Source: Methanoregula sp. | GTDB taxonomy: Archaea > Halobacteriota > Methanomicrobia > Methanomicrobiales > Methanospirillaceae | Length of the DNA stretch: 64,000 nucleotides | NCBI GenBank assembly: GCA_030694985.1 | Contig: JAUYTV010000040.1 | Location: 50,506 to 114,505 of the forward strand | Reading direction: 5' to 3' | Shown: piece by piece, positions 1 to 9,891 of the stretch | Layout of the letters: the number at the start of each line of letters is the position of its first letter | How positions within the stretch are numbered: the stretch's first letter is position 1 | The notes under the pieces: model-generated | The model's input: the letters and a program-made list of their open reading frames with translations, nothing else | What the model was told of the DNA's origin: nothing | The model's database searches: none | Program-made: the position numbers and the translations under genes

Positions 1-1
1 G

Positions 2-979
2 ATCACCATCAGCGGGGGAGGCGATCCCAGCTGCTATCCCCGCTTCACTGAACTCATCGAACTGCTTGGCAGTATGGAGGTACCGCTCCACATTGGATAT
101 ACCAGTGGCAAAGGCTGGGATGATCCTGCAGTTGCCGATCTCCTGATCGATAATGGCCTTTCAGAAATATCGTTTACGGTTTTTGCATCAGACCCGGCTC
201 TTCGTAAGCGTTATATGCATGATCCCACTCCAGAAACCTCGTTAAATATTGTTGAAAGATTGTGTGAATCTGCTGATGTATATGCGGCGGCAGTTATCCT
301 TCCTGGGATCAATGATGGAGTAATACTTGAACAAACTTGCGAATGGCTGGATGCCAGTGGAGCTAAAGGATTAATTCTGATGCGGTTTGCAAATGCAACT
401 GAACAGGGTTTGATTCTGGGAAATGGCCCGATTATCAAAAACCAGCAGGTCCAGACCGTGGAATCATTCCGGGATCTTATCGCGGATTTGAGTGGGAAGT
501 TCGATATGAAAATCTCCGGAACCCCTCTTTGGGATCCGGATATTGGATCGCCATTTGCAATTATCAGCGAACCGGAACTCGTGCAGAAGCTCCCCCGGGT
601 AAACCGGAGGGCAACAGTTATTAGCGGGAGTGTGGCAGCACCTTATATTGAAAAAATTCTCTCTGCCTGTGGCTCCAAAGTTCCCGTTGTTCCCTTGAGA
701 AAGGAGATCGCATGTCTTATAACGTTAGCAGATCTTCAGCACCTCAACTTATCTGCGCTTGAACACGCGGTTATCATCCCAGGGCGGGCATTTGTCTTTG
801 ACACTGAAGCGCAGGAAATACTATCAGCAGATGGTGTGGAGCGGGAGTTGATCCGTGGGCCGGATCAGCTGACTGCGGATGCCGAAACCAGTATGGGTAT
901 GACCCGCGATCAGGTGCTCTTTATGGAGATGGAAGGCTTTGCTGAGCTTATCCAGACGATAAACCGGTACGGAAGTTAA
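2..979 (+). CDS. mmp10: Radical SAM methanogenesis marker protein, Mmp10 type (3' part)
   Basis: The frame is open from base 2 and reads ISGGGDPSCYP before the first in-window ATG at 74, so the gene begins outside the window and its N-terminal radical SAM cysteine motif is not visible. The GGGDPS turn fits the SAM-contacting part of a radical SAM barrel. The remaining 325 codons end in a domain with GRAFVFDTEA and SMGMTRDQVLFMEMEG. This matches my recollection of Mmp10, the enzyme that methylates an active-site arginine of methyl-coenzyme M reductase in methanogens. The gene family is a guess from motif and length; that it is a radical SAM enzyme is better supported. Confidence 0.65.
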   Translation: MTISGGGDPSCYPRFTELIELLGSMEVPLHIGYTSGKGWDDPAVADLLIDNGLSEISFTVFASDPALRKRYMHDPTPETSLNIVERLCESADVYAAAVILPGINDGVILEQTCEWLDASGAKGLILMRFANATEQGLILGNGPIIKNQQVQTVESFRDLIADLSGKFDMKISGTPLWDPDIGSPFAIISEPELVQKLPRVNRRATVISGSVAAPYIEKILSACGSKVPVVPLRKEIACLITLADLQHLNLSALEHAVIIPGRAFVFDTEAQEILSADGVERELIRGPDQLTADAETSMGMTRDQVLFMEMEGFAELIQTINRYGS

Positions 980-1138
980 GGAAAACGGCAGGTAACTTAT
1001 ATTCGAGATTAAAAAAAGGTCATGGCAAATCAAAATAGTTTTGATTGGTTAAGTGTCATTTGCAGTGATAGTTTTCCCCTTTAAAAAAAATTATAAATAA
1101 AAATCCCCGGGTTTTATCAAGGATCTAAAAATAGTATA

Positions 1139-1639
1139 TTATACAATTGCCGCTGTAATACCAATAACTCCGGACTGGATAATGACTGCAACAGCGATAA
1201 TAACGCCGGCCATCTCGATTGCTACTGCAATATTACCCTTCTTAAGTTCTTCAAATTCCTCAACACCTGTTGTCAGTTTGTCAAGGATATAGAGTGAAAG
1301 GTAGATCGCCCCGACAGCGAGGATAATGCCAAGGATAAGCTGGACGAATGCGATACCGATTGCAAGCAGCCCATCAACAGATAAGATGCCTATGCTTACG
1401 GCCTTATTGATTCCAACGGAAAGTCCGGATACACCTGACTGAACAACAAGCGCAATGGCAACAAAGACTGATGCAACAAGGATGCCCACTGCGACATTTC
1501 CTTTTGCGAGTTCCTTTTCCTCATTAAGATCTTTGGTGATCTTACTGAGCACCGCAAATCCGATATACAGTGCCACAACGGCAAAGATAATGGAAATAAC
1601 CAACTGGACCAAGCCAACAACCACGTTTGCAAAAAGCAT
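1139..1639 (-). CDS. DUF350 family membrane protein with two tandem repeats
   Basis: A hydrophobic protein of 166 residues made of two similar halves, each with two membrane segments around a charged stretch (ELAKGNVAVG in the first half, ELKKGNIAVA in the second). This is the DUF350 (UPF0719) pattern of four membrane helices. An in-frame extension reaches 1765, but the ATG at 1639 is preceded by CAGGTGA, so the shorter start is chosen; a second ATG lies directly upstream at 1642. It stands alone, convergent with the Mmp10 gene. The function of the family is unknown. Confidence 0.75.
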   Translation of the reverse strand: MLFANVVVGLVQLVISIIFAVVALYIGFAVLSKITKDLNEEKELAKGNVAVGILVASVFVAIALVVQSGVSGLSVGINKAVSIGILSVDGLLAIGIAFVQLILGIILAVGAIYLSLYILDKLTTGVEEFEELKKGNIAVAIEMAGVIIAVAVIIQSGVIGITAAIV

Positions 1640-1788
1640 CATTTCACCTGAATTAACAGATGATGTTTGATTAAACGGTAAATAAATATATCGCCACATA
1701 AAAACAGAAAAGTGAAAATTCACTGCATATTTGCCAATCAGAATAAGAAATGAGCGTGTTATCAAGAAAAAACAGCAAAAAAACAGTA

Positions 1789-1904
1789 TGCTGCGGGAGG
1801 GTTACGATCCCCCGATCTCCAGATGTCTCAAAGTCCGAACGCAATGAAAAACGTTCTTGTAAACCCTATGAGTCTGGCGCCCTAACCGGCTAGGCCACCG
1901 CAGC
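1789..1904 (-). tRNA. tRNA-Met (CAT) with intron
   Basis: On the minus strand a full cloverleaf can be folded. Acceptor arms are GCTGCGG (1898-1904) and CCGCAGC (1790-1796) with discriminator A at 1789. The D stem is GCCT/GGGC, the anticodon stem CCAGA/TCTGG with loop CT-CAT-A, and the T stem GGGGG/CCCTC. A 42-nt intron (1825-1866) follows position 37, the usual archaeal site. No CCA is encoded. The D arm and anticodon arm suit an elongator methionine tRNA; tRNA-Ile2 (CAT) is less likely. The T loop reads ATCGTAA, with A54 and T58 swapped from the usual T54/A58. Confidence 0.85.
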
Positions 1905-1971
1905 ACAAATTTGCATAATGAAAACGCCGTAAAAACTATTAAAGGTTCTGATACACCGTTTTAATCGTGCA

Positions 1972-3447
1972 TTATTCCTTTTTTCGCTGCATGTACTGGT
2001 TGACTGCAACAGTTATTGCAGCTACTTTTTTTCCCTGCTCAAAAGATCCCGCAAGCGTCTGCATACGGTTTTCCTCATCACGGGTATACCGCTCAAGAGT
2101 ATCGAAGATATGTTCCTCTTGCAGGAAGTGTGTATGAGTGTTTCCATTTACAAACTGCTGGTTGTTCATGATCGCATAGTGAAGGGGGAGCGTGGTTTTT
2201 ATACCGAGAATGATGTATTCGGAGATCGCTCGGCGCATCCTTTTTATTGCCTCTGCTCTGGTGCTGTCCCATGCGCAGAGTTTTGCAATCATAGAATCGT
2301 AATTTGCTGGTATTGTATAACCCATGTGAATGCCGCTGTCCACCCGGATTCCCGGTCCTCCCGGTGAACGGTAGCGGATAATTTTACCGGGATCCGCTGC
2401 GAAATTGTTGAGCGGGTCTTCTGCATTGACACGGCATTCAATCGCATGACCCCTTATAGAAATATCCTCCTGGCAAAAAGGAAGGGATTCTCCAGCTGCA
2501 ACTGCTATCTGCTGCTTGACCAGATCGATTCCAGTGATAAACTCGGTGATCGTATGCTCTACCTGGAGACGGGTGTTCATCTCCATGAAATAGTAATTCC
2601 CCTGGCTGTAGAGGAATTCAACCGACCCTGCATTGGTGTAGTCTGATACTTCTGATACCTTCAGTGCTGATTTTGACATCCGCTCTCGCAGCTCCGTAGT
2701 CATTATCGGGGAGGGTGCCTCTTCGATTAATTTCTGGTGCCTGCGCTGGATCGAGCATTCCCGGTCAAAGAGATGAACGGCATTGCCGTGCTCATCGGCA
2801 AGCACCTGAAATTCGATGTGCCTTGGTGTTACTAAGTATTTCTCAATAAATACTGTGGCATCACCAAAGGCAGACTGGGCAATGCGCATGCTTGCAGTGA
2901 TGGCATCTTCGAGTGCTTTTTCATCCTGCACAATCTGCATTCCAATGCCCCCACCACCGGCACTTGCCTTGACGATCACCGGGTAGCCAATCTCTGCGGC
3001 AACCTTTTTTGCATCATCAGTATTTTTTATCCCGCCTTCAGTGCCCGGGATAACCGGAACACCGGCCTCCTGCATCATCTGTTTACTGCCAATCTTCGAT
3101 CCCATGGCTTTGATAGTCTTCCACCGCGGGCCGACAAAAATAACATTTTCATCATGGCAGAGTTTGGCAAACCGGTAATTTTCCGCTAAAAATCCATAAC
3201 CCGGATGGACTGCCTCTGCCCCGCTTTTTTTGGCAATATCAACAATCCGCTCCATGTTCAGGTAGCTTTTGGAAGGATGGGCATCTCCGACATGGAATGA
3301 CTCATCTGCGTATTTGACATGAAGTGCATTTTTGTCAGCAGAAGAGTAGATAGCAACCGTTTCGATGTCAAGCTCGCGGCACGCACGCATGACACGGATG
3401 GCGATCTCCCCCCGGTTGGCGATTAAAAGTTTTTCAAAAAATTTCAT
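1972..3447 (-). CDS. pycA: Pyruvate carboxylase subunit A (biotin carboxylase)
   Basis: A 491-residue protein with the complete biotin carboxylase fold: N-terminal [14 protein letters not shown]-grasp glycine loop [11 protein letters not shown] near residue 160, and the catalytic region [13 protein letters not shown] near residue 290. It carboxylates biotin with ATP and bicarbonate. The start ATG overlaps the stop of pycB (ATGA), so the two are translationally coupled. Archaeal pyruvate carboxylase is made of separate A and B subunits, as here. It supplies oxaloacetate for biosynthesis. The position downstream of biotin uptake genes fits its need for biotin. Confidence 0.93.
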   Translation of the reverse strand: MKFFEKLLIANRGEIAIRVMRACRELDIETVAIYSSADKNALHVKYADESFHVGDAHPSKSYLNMERIVDIAKKSGAEAVHPGYGFLAENYRFAKLCHDENVIFVGPRWKTIKAMGSKIGSKQMMQEAGVPVIPGTEGGIKNTDDAKKVAAEIGYPVIVKASAGGGGIGMQIVQDEKALEDAITASMRIAQSAFGDATVFIEKYLVTPRHIEFQVLADEHGNAVHLFDRECSIQRRHQKLIEEAPSPIMTTELRERMSKSALKVSEVSDYTNAGSVEFLYSQGNYYFMEMNTRLQVEHTITEFITGIDLVKQQIAVAAGESLPFCQEDISIRGHAIECRVNAEDPLNNFAADPGKIIRYRSPGGPGIRVDSGIHMGYTIPANYDSMIAKLCAWDSTRAEAIKRMRRAISEYIILGIKTTLPLHYAIMNNQQFVNGNTHTHFLQEEHIFDTLERYTRDEENRMQTLAGSFEQGKKVAAITVAVNQYMQRKKE

Positions 3448-5183
3448 TGCACCACCAGCAGGACATCGCCGTTCTGGACGACATCGCCGGTATCAACAAA
3501 GATCTCCATGACCTTGCCATCGACCGGGCTGTGAATGGGATTTTCCATCTTCATAGCTTCAAGAACGAGCAGCGTGTCTCCTTTTTTAACCGTTGCTCCA
3601 CGGCTGACAAGCACCTGCAGTACCATCCCCTGTATGTTGCTCCTGATACCGCCGGCTACTTCACCACGGGGAATCTTTTGTGGAGCAACGCTCGTCACAT
3701 TAACGCTGCTCCCCCCCACAGATACGATGCGGACTGAGAATACTTCCCCATCCACCTCCACCTCCATCTGACTGGGTACTTCTGATGTGGATTTTGTAAC
3801 CGAATGTTTCTGTGGAATCTCTTCTTTGCTTCTTTCGCCTTTGAGAAACGAAGGGGCAATCGCTGGGTAGAGGATGTACGTCAGGACATCTTCTTCTTTT
3901 TTTATGAGTCCTGTTCGTTCTGCCTCTGCTCTCATGGATTCATAGGCAGGTTCGAGCAGATCGGCAGGACGACCCGTAACGACTTTATCATTGCCGATGA
4001 TAAGGGTGCGGATCTCATCACTTTCCGGACCCGGGGACTTGCCATAGAGCCCGTGCATATAGTCCTTGACCTCTTTTGTCACGTTCCGGTATCGCTGACC
4101 ATTCACCAGTACATTGAGAACCGCCTGTGTCCCGACAATCTGGCTGGTGGGTGTCACAAGCGGCGGGTAACCGAGATCTTTTCGGACACGGGGGATCTCT
4201 GCGAGCACTTCATCCATACGGTCAAGTGCGTCTTGCTCCTGCAGCTGGGAAACCAGATTTGAGATCATCCCTCCGGGAAGCTGGTATATGAGCACATCGC
4301 TGTCAACACGTTCTGAAATCGGATTTACCAGCGCGGCATATTTTTCACGGACCTGCATACAGATGTTGCGGACGGCCCGGAGTTTGATTAAGTCGATTCC
4401 GGTCTCTCTTGGGGTGCCTATCAGGGATGCCACCACACTTTCGGTTGGTGGCTGGGAGGTACCCATGGCAAAGGGTGACATGGCCGTATCGAGTATGTCA
4501 ACTCCCGCATCGATTGCTGACTGGTAACTCATAGGAGCAACCCCGCTCGTTGAATGACTGTGCAGGCATATCGGAATGTCCACTGTCTTTTTGATTCCTG
4601 TGATCAGCTCTCTTGTAGCTGCCGGCATGATGAGACCTGCCATATCCTTGATGCAGATCGAATCGCAATCGTGCGTGTAGAGCTCATGGGCCATATCGAT
4701 AAATGTCCGGGTGGAATGGACTGGACTCGTAGTATAGGAAAGGGTACCCTGAAGGTGTGCTCCGACATTTTTTACCTGATCCATGGAGCGTTTCATGTTC
4801 CTGATGTCATTTAAGGCATCGAACACACGGAAGATATCCACGCCGTTTTTATGCGCAGCCGAAACGAATTTATCCACAACATCATCCGGGTAGTGACGGT
4901 AACCGACAAGGTTCTGGCCGCGCAGGAGCATCTGGATTGGCGTGAGTTTAAGTTCGCCTTTTAGTGCGCGCAGGCGATCCCAGGGATCATCGTTTAAAAA
5001 CCGTATGCAGGTATCGAAGGTGGCGCCGCCCCAGGCTTCAACCGAAAAAAAACCGCAGTGGTCAATCTCCCGTGCAAGAGGCAGCATATCCTCGGTCCGG
5101 AGCCGTGTTGCAATGAGCGACTGGTGGGCATCCCGTAGGGTGGTATCGGTGATAAGGATCTTTTTTTGAGCGGCAGGGTGCAT
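3444..5183 (-). CDS. pycB: Pyruvate carboxylase subunit B (carboxyltransferase and biotin carrier)
   Basis: The 579-residue protein begins with the carboxyltransferase barrel motif [10 protein letters not shown] and ends with a biotinyl domain carrying EAMKMENPI, whose lysine is biotinylated. The barrel transfers CO2 from carboxybiotin to pyruvate. Related oxaloacetate decarboxylase alpha subunits share the same domains, but direct coupling to a biotin carboxylase (pycA) points to pyruvate carboxylase. An in-frame TTG at 5198 exists; the ATG at 5183 has GAGGT 8 bases upstream and is preferred. It follows ecfT by about 50 bases and is probably in the same transcript as the biotin transporter. 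Confidence 0.93.
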   Translation of the reverse strand: MHPAAQKKILITDTTLRDAHQSLIATRLRTEDMLPLAREIDHCGFFSVEAWGGATFDTCIRFLNDDPWDRLRALKGELKLTPIQMLLRGQNLVGYRHYPDDVVDKFVSAAHKNGVDIFRVFDALNDIRNMKRSMDQVKNVGAHLQGTLSYTTSPVHSTRTFIDMAHELYTHDCDSICIKDMAGLIMPAATRELITGIKKTVDIPICLHSHSTSGVAPMSYQSAIDAGVDILDTAMSPFAMGTSQPPTESVVASLIGTPRETGIDLIKLRAVRNICMQVREKYAALVNPISERVDSDVLIYQLPGGMISNLVSQLQEQDALDRMDEVLAEIPRVRKDLGYPPLVTPTSQIVGTQAVLNVLVNGQRYRNVTKEVKDYMHGLYGKSPGPESDEIRTLIIGNDKVVTGRPADLLEPAYESMRAEAERTGLIKKEEDVLTYILYPAIAPSFLKGERSKEEIPQKHSVTKSTSEVPSQMEVEVDGEVFSVRIVSVGGSSVNVTSVAPQKIPRGEVAGGIRSNIQGMVLQVLVSRGATVKKGDTLLVLEAMKMENPIHSPVDGKVMEIFVDTGDVVQNGDVLLVVQ

Positions 5184-5232
5184 ATGGGTAAACCTCAAAA
5201 GGCCGGCAGGAATTTATTCAGCCTCTTAAAAT

Positions 5233-5886
5233 TCACCATGTAAGTATTAAAAATTCACTAACGGGAATGAATACAAGAAATCCCACAGCAATTGCTGCCA
5301 TTCCTGAAATCAGATCTCTTCTTCTGTGCGAAAACTTCGGACATAGTGAACCTCCGTTGTAAAAACCTCTCACTGCCATCAGTTCTGCAGTACCCTGCGC
5401 CCGGACAAGCGCGTCACTCACCAGAATGAGCCCGGCAGGTACGAGAGTTTTTGCGCCCCACCTTTGTCCTTTGATTTTCAGTGCTATGTGTATACGCTCA
5501 AGATCTGTTGCAAGAGATTCTGCCATCTGCATGCCCATCTCTGCGATCATGCCCATCTCAAACCCTGTCCTGTTTCCAAACATCCAAACCCCGAGATGTA
5601 AAAATTCCCCGGTTTTCTGCTCGCTAAAGAGCCAGATCCCGATAAGGATAATTACGATCATTCTGACAAGGTAGGACAATCCATCCCCGCCACCAGCGGA
5701 TATGAAGAGTGCTGCAAGTGCGATCATCAGAATTGTTCCGGCAACTATCCGTATTCGCTTAATCTCCTGTAATCGAGGAGTAAAGACAAGCCACCACACA
5801 AAGACGCCAGCAGCCCCTGGTACACTGAAAAAAGATACAAGAGTTAAGAGTGTTGCAGTCCCAATGCGCATCCTTACGTCCTGCAT
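5233..5886 (-). CDS. ECF transporter membrane component (EcfT/BioN type)
   Basis: A membrane protein of 217 residues with four or five hydrophobic segments and a central soluble region, the layout of EcfT/CbiQ/BioN proteins. It would couple the two ATPases encoded just upstream to the substrate-binding protein BioY. The open frame continues upstream to 5976, but the ATG at 5886 has AGGAGG 5 bases before it and overlaps the end of the preceding ATPase by 13 bases. The operon order bioY, ecfA, ecfA, ecfT makes this the biotin ECF transporter. It shows low similarity to the CbiQ encoded at 26713. Confidence 0.8.
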   Translation of the reverse strand: MQDVRMRIGTATLLTLVSFFSVPGAAGVFVWWLVFTPRLQEIKRIRIVAGTILMIALAALFISAGGGDGLSYLVRMIVIILIGIWLFSEQKTGEFLHLGVWMFGNRTGFEMGMIAEMGMQMAESLATDLERIHIALKIKGQRWGAKTLVPAGLILVSDALVRAQGTAELMAVRGFYNGGSLCPKFSHRRRDLISGMAAIAVGFLVFIPVSEFLILTW

Positions 5887-6566
5887 ATAGCCTCCTGAAG
5901 ATCCAAATGAGAAATATTTTTCAGACTCTTTCCAGAAGCGATAATTTTTTTTATCAGAGCCGGGGCATGCTCCCACCTGGTAAGTGCATCCGGCATCTTC
6001 CCGCGGTTGAACAACTCACCCTGCTGTATCTCCCATATGTGATCTACTCTGGGAAAGCAGGACTGTTCATGGGAAAAGATGATTGTTATTCCACCGGATA
6101 GCCGGGACAGGTGCTCACATAATCGTTCTTTTTCTTTGGCATCCAGTGAACTGAATGGTTCATCAAGCAGGAGAAGATCGTATTTTTTCGCAAGTGCACA
6201 GGCCAGATGCAGGCGTTTTAATTCCCCGCGACTCAACGTGAGTGGTGCTACATCACGCTTATCCATGAGATTAATTTCATAAAGAACAGGCTCGCAATCA
6301 AGTCCCCACGATCTGCATTCCTCTGCAACTGTAGCACCCGTAACATGATATTCGGGAAATTGCAAGGAGATCATACTCGATGAGATACCATCCCGGACTA
6401 TACTGCCGTCAGCAGGAGACAAAAACCCGGCCATCATCAGCGCAAGGGTTGATTTTCCGCTTCCCACATCACCGCTTACCAGATGAAGTCCCTCACTAAA
6501 CGTTCCGTCAGCAACCAGCGACCAGTTGCCCCGGCATGCGCGGGCTGCATTGAGGTGAAGTTTCAT
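5874..6566 (-). CDS. ECF transporter ATPase, second copy
   Basis: A 230-residue ABC ATPase with Walker A GDVGSGKST near residue 35, a signature-like LSRGELKR and Walker B LLLLDEPFSSLDA. It pairs with the ATPase encoded directly upstream to drive the ECF transporter. The ATG at 6566 overlaps the stop of the upstream gene (ATGA), which settles the start against an upstream GTG at 6581. The signature motif is LSRGE rather than LSGGQ, as seen in divergent EcfA pairs. The substrate, biotin, is inferred from bioY and birA nearby. Confidence 0.82.
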   Translation of the reverse strand: MKLHLNAARACRGNWSLVADGTFSEGLHLVSGDVGSGKSTLALMMAGFLSPADGSIVRDGISSSMISLQFPEYHVTGATVAEECRSWGLDCEPVLYEINLMDKRDVAPLTLSRGELKRLHLACALAKKYDLLLLDEPFSSLDAKEKERLCEHLSRLSGGITIIFSHEQSCFPRVDHIWEIQQGELFNRGKMPDALTRWEHAPALIKKIIASGKSLKNISHLDLQEAICRT

Positions 6567-7234
6567 ACCTTGCACCGCCACGATAATGGATAGAACGGGG
6601 TTTTTTGCAGTGATTCAAAGACATGGGCAGGACTCCCGCTTAACGAAATACAGCCGTTTTCCAGATACAGGAGGTAATTTCCCCGCGCGGCCGCTTCCAT
6701 CTGCTGGGTGCAGCGAAGTATATAAGGAACTGCACTGGTTTGTATCAACTGTTCGATATGAGAGCAGCGTGTTTCATCCAGATGTGAGTCATACTCATCC
6801 AGCACAAGGATTTTTGGACGCTGGACAAGGGCGGCTGCAAGAGCAACAAGAACTTTTTCCCCGCCAGATAGTTCCCTCATCGTTCGATCGAGAAGATGCA
6901 TGATATCCATTCTTTCTGCAATAGCGAGCACTGCGCTCTCTGTCTCCCTGCATGGCTGGTGGGAAAAAAAAAGGCAGGATGCGATCTCATCTGAAACTCG
7001 TGAAAAAAGGATATTTTTATCCGGAAATTCATTTACCCAGCCAACATCAGTCTCTCGTGGTTTTTTGTCATCGATGAATATCTCTCCGGCTTCCGGCTCA
7101 GCAATTCCCGAGCAAAGCTGAAGAAAACTTGTCTTGCCACTCCCGTTTGGTCCGATAATTGAAGTTATTCCGGGGGGTATTGTAAGCGAATCGATTCTGA
7201 TATTACGATACAGGAGCCTTGACAGTTCTATCAT
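6563..7234 (-). CDS. ECF transporter ATPase, first copy
   Basis: A 223-residue ABC ATPase: Walker A GPNGSGKTS near residue 27, signature LSGGEKVLVALA and Walker B ILVLDEYDSHLDE. The catalytic glutamate is present. It starts with an ATGA overlap on bioY (ATG at 7234, bioY stop at 7231-7233), so the longer reading to 7357 is rejected. Two dissimilar ATPases in one operon are usual for ECF transporters. Together with BioY and EcfT it forms the complete biotin importer. Confidence 0.85.
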   Translation of the reverse strand: MIELSRLLYRNIRIDSLTIPPGITSIIGPNGSGKTSFLQLCSGIAEPEAGEIFIDDKKPRETDVGWVNEFPDKNILFSRVSDEIASCLFFSHQPCRETESAVLAIAERMDIMHLLDRTMRELSGGEKVLVALAAALVQRPKILVLDEYDSHLDETRCSHIEQLIQTSAVPYILRCTQQMEAAARGNYLLYLENGCISLSGSPAHVFESLQKTPFYPLSWRCKV

Positions 7235-7740
7235 GGAAGTCTCTTTGCGATCATGTAGACTGCGGATGCTTTGATCACATCTCCCAAAATGAACGGAAGC
7301 ATTCCTATTGCCAATGCAGCAGCAATACCCATGCCGGTCGAATATATGAGCCAACAAATACCGCAGGTATAGATGATCAATGTGGCCATGGCCAGTCCAA
7401 TCACATGGACCCTTGCAGATTTTGCTTCATATGCCAGACCCGCAATAAGAGCAGCCGGGATAAAACCAATCAGGTAACCCCCGGTGGGTCCCAGAAGGAT
7501 TCCGAGACCTGCAATCCCGTTGTGAAAGACCGGTAGCCCCAGCGCGCCCAGCATAAGATACAAGGTGACCGGGATTACTGCATACCTATGCATGACTGCA
7601 CCTGCGAGCAGAACAAAAAGTGTCTGGAGGGTCAGCGGTACAGGAAAAAAGGGTACAGATACCCAGCTGCCCAGTGCAATCATGGCGATAAATGCCGCAG
7701 ACAGTGCAATAATTCTGGATCTTTTCAGGTCCCCAAACAT
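7231..7740 (-). CDS. bioY: Biotin transporter substrate-binding subunit BioY
   Basis: A 169-residue, strongly hydrophobic protein with six likely membrane segments. It has the BioY family features GALGLPVFHNG and GPTGGYLIGF in the middle region. BioY binds biotin and delivers it to the ECF module encoded by the next three genes. The start codon at 7740 lies inside a BirA-like palindrome (7739-7772), so expression is probably shut off when biotin is plentiful. It heads the operon bioY-ecfA-ecfA-ecfT-pycB-pycA. Confidence 0.92.
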   Translation of the reverse strand: MFGDLKRSRIIALSAAFIAMIALGSWVSVPFFPVPLTLQTLFVLLAGAVMHRYAVIPVTLYLMLGALGLPVFHNGIAGLGILLGPTGGYLIGFIPAALIAGLAYEAKSARVHVIGLAMATLIIYTCGICWLIYSTGMGIAAALAIGMLPFILGDVIKASAVYMIAKRLP

Positions 7741-7772
7741 CGTCTACCTAAAAAAATTTAGTGGTTGACGAT
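7739..7772. promoter_or_regulatory. Candidate BirA operator
   Basis: The sequence holds ATCGTCTACC, 14 bases, then GGTTGACGAT: two 10-base arms that are inverted repeats with one mismatch. BirA-type biotin repressors bind paired half-sites separated by 14-16 bases. The site covers the bioY start codon and lies directly downstream of birA, whose product has an N-terminal helix-turn-helix. Binding here would block bioY transcription or translation initiation. The role is inferred. Confidence 0.65.
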
Positions 7773-7790
7773 AAAAAATATCGCTTTTCG

Positions 7791-8771
7791 TCACTGCTGG
7801 TAGCAGTCACCAGCAATAACTCGTTCGAGTCTGCCATTCTCTTTTCTAATAATGAGTGCGCCGAACTCATCGATATCTACTGCATCTCCTTCAAATGAAT
7901 TTTTAAGAGTACGAATCTGGACATGGTTTTCAAGTGTGCACGAAAGGCTCTTCCACTCCTGTAATATTGTTTCATATTCACCTTCTTCCAAAAGCAGGTA
8001 ACGGCTTTCGAACTCTTTTAAGATTCGTGCAAGGAATGAGGCACGATCAACATCATGACCAACCTCAGCACTTATGGAGGTGATATCCTTCTGGAGTGCA
8101 GGTGAGAAATTGCTGATAGGAACATTTACGTTCACCCCAATTCCCAGCAGACAATAATGCACAGTGTCGGCTTCTGCTTCAAGTTCTAAAAGCAGTCCTG
8201 CAACTTTTTTGTTGCCAATGAAAATATCATTTGGCCATTTGATCAGCGCGCCGAGCTCAAACTCCCTGCGCATGGCCCGCGCAATAGCTATAGATCCGGC
8301 CATAGTGATCATGAATATATGATCAACAGGAATCTCTGGTTTGAGAATGATGGTTAACCAGATTCCTCCCCCCGGTGAGATCCAGGCCCTCCCCATCCTC
8401 CCAACAGCCCCGCTCTGTTCTTCAGCAACGATCAGGGTACCGTTAAGTTTCTCAAAATCACCCTCCTGACAAATTTGTTTGCCAACAGCGTTTGTGGATG
8501 GGGTATTTTCTAAATAGCGCATTTTTTTTCCAATAAACTGCGTCCGGAGATTTTTGTGAATTTCGTAAGGCAACAGCTTGTTACTCGTGTGGATGAGTCT
8601 GTATCCCTCTTTCTGTGAGGATGAGATAGTGTAACCCATCTGGCGCAGCTCTTTGATCTGCTTCCAGACTGCTGAGCGGGTGACTCCCAGTTCGTTGCTG
8701 ATCGTTTCTCCTGATAACGGTGCAACAGCCCGTTCAAGAATTTCAAGTACTCTGAATGCGGTATCGGGCAT
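7791..8771 (-). CDS. birA: Biotin-protein ligase and biotin operon repressor BirA
   Basis: A 326-residue protein with an N-terminal winged helix-turn-helix (residues 1-60, GVTRSAVWKQIKELR), a biotin ligase domain with GRMGRAW and KWPNDI, and a C-terminal SH3-like domain. It attaches biotin to PycB and, with biotin-AMP bound, should repress bioY. The ATG at 8771, just past the stop of the upstream gene and preceded by GGTGA, is chosen over an in-frame extension to 8831. The two-domain form, with the DNA-binding part, is well supported here by the palindrome at bioY. Confidence 0.93.
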   Translation of the reverse strand: MPDTAFRVLEILERAVAPLSGETISNELGVTRSAVWKQIKELRQMGYTISSSQKEGYRLIHTSNKLLPYEIHKNLRTQFIGKKMRYLENTPSTNAVGKQICQEGDFEKLNGTLIVAEEQSGAVGRMGRAWISPGGGIWLTIILKPEIPVDHIFMITMAGSIAIARAMRREFELGALIKWPNDIFIGNKKVAGLLLELEAEADTVHYCLLGIGVNVNVPISNFSPALQKDITSISAEVGHDVDRASFLARILKEFESRYLLLEEGEYETILQEWKSLSCTLENHVQIRTLKNSFEGDAVDIDEFGALIIRKENGRLERVIAGDCYQQ

Positions 8772-8776
8772 ATAAA

Positions 8777-9199
8777 TCACCGTCTGGAACGACTCTGTTC
8801 TGTGGGAAGCGGGCATGGATCTTTGCCACATACCTGTTTTATTATCGCAGACTGGTTTTCCATAAGCGTTGCAAGATCGAAGATACCGGTGATATCAACA
8901 ACTCCTATTGCCCCGATTGCATTTCCATCCCGGTCCCTGATGGGAGTGACGGTTACGGGAACGCCCTTATACGCGCCACTTGAAGGAGTGATCTTTATCG
9001 TGCTGTTTGTCCTGATAGATTCAATAAGGATCGGGCCGTTATAATGGCGATCGATAACCTTTCCCTCTTCTACCCGGATCCCGTCCTTCTCTAACGATTT
9101 TGCCGTAACGGGAAGACGGTGGATCAGTTCATGGACTGCAATCACTAAAGGTTCCAGATCGCCTGCTTCTGCGCTGCAGGATAAGGTATAGCGGTGCAT
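8777..9199 (-). CDS. DUF2111 family protein
   Basis: A soluble 140-residue protein containing GPILIESIRTN, SGAYKGVPV and IRDRDGNAIGAIGVVDITG, a pattern I associate with DUF2111, a family confined to methanogens. The GVPVTVTPIRD-GNAIGAIGVVD run resembles a PAS/GAF-like sensor strand pair. It is placed immediately upstream of birA and is likely co-transcribed, which hints at a link with biotin or cofactor sensing, but its function is unknown. Confidence 0.7.
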   Translation of the reverse strand: MHRYTLSCSAEAGDLEPLVIAVHELIHRLPVTAKSLEKDGIRVEEGKVIDRHYNGPILIESIRTNSTIKITPSSGAYKGVPVTVTPIRDRDGNAIGAIGVVDITGIFDLATLMENQSAIIKQVCGKDPCPLPTEQSRSRR

Positions 9200-9315
9200 G
9201 GAAAGTATCTCATTAAGTCTGGTTACTCTCTATCCAGATGAACATTGTGGATGGGAATTCATTTCTGCCTTAAAGACCTAAAAAAAAGGATATGGATTAT
9301 GAAATATTCATAGCG

Positions 9316-9891
9316 CTAAAAAATTGTAGGTAATCCCGCACAACAAAACGCTTTTAAGAATTTTTTTGCGGGATATTCATGCACACTGGTCACAACAATT
9401 TTTCCCTTTTCTATCTGCTTTTCAATAATCACATCAGTGTCCTGCGCTCTGCCAACACAAATTCCCTCATGCGAAATGAATGAACCATCGCACTCAATGC
9501 ATAAGGGATCATAATCGTCAATCAGGGTTCCCGTATCTGAAGAGGGTATACAATCGATACGGCGAGGATGACAATCGTGTTTGTATGTCACAATGAACGG
9601 AAGCCAGTCGTACACATACGGTTTGTCGGTTGCTGCCCCGTAGACTAACAGGTTCCCGCCGTTCTCAACGAATTTTTTTATCCGCGGTGATGAGGCCCGG
9701 AGTGCCGGAAGAAGATTGGAATAGAGATGATTCCCAAATCCCGTAGGTATGATCAGGCAGTTGAACGTTTTACGATAAAACGGCGCGGCAAGCATGTGAG
9801 GTGTGACAAGTTCACAAGTAATCCCACAATCCTCGATAAACCGGTTGAAATGCTGGTTGGTTCCCCAAACGAACCCGGCCCGGCAACTCAT
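9316..9891 (-). CDS. Class I amidotransferase-like protein, unknown function
   Basis: A 191-residue protein with alternating strands and helices, including NCLIIPTGFGN, then VENGGNLLVYGA, and IEKGKIVVTSVHEYP. The layout resembles the class I glutamine amidotransferase-like fold, but no clear nucleophile Cys-Glu-His triad was found. The ATG overlaps the rtcB stop (ATGA), so it is co-translated with the RNA ligase. A role linked to RNA repair is possible only by context. Confidence 0.6.
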   Translation of the reverse strand: MSCRAGFVWGTNQHFNRFIEDCGITCELVTPHMLAAPFYRKTFNCLIIPTGFGNHLYSNLLPALRASSPRIKKFVENGGNLLVYGAATDKPYVYDWLPFIVTYKHDCHPRRIDCIPSSDTGTLIDDYDPLCIECDGSFISHEGICVGRAQDTDVIIEKQIEKGKIVVTSVHEYPAKKFLKAFCCAGLPTIF

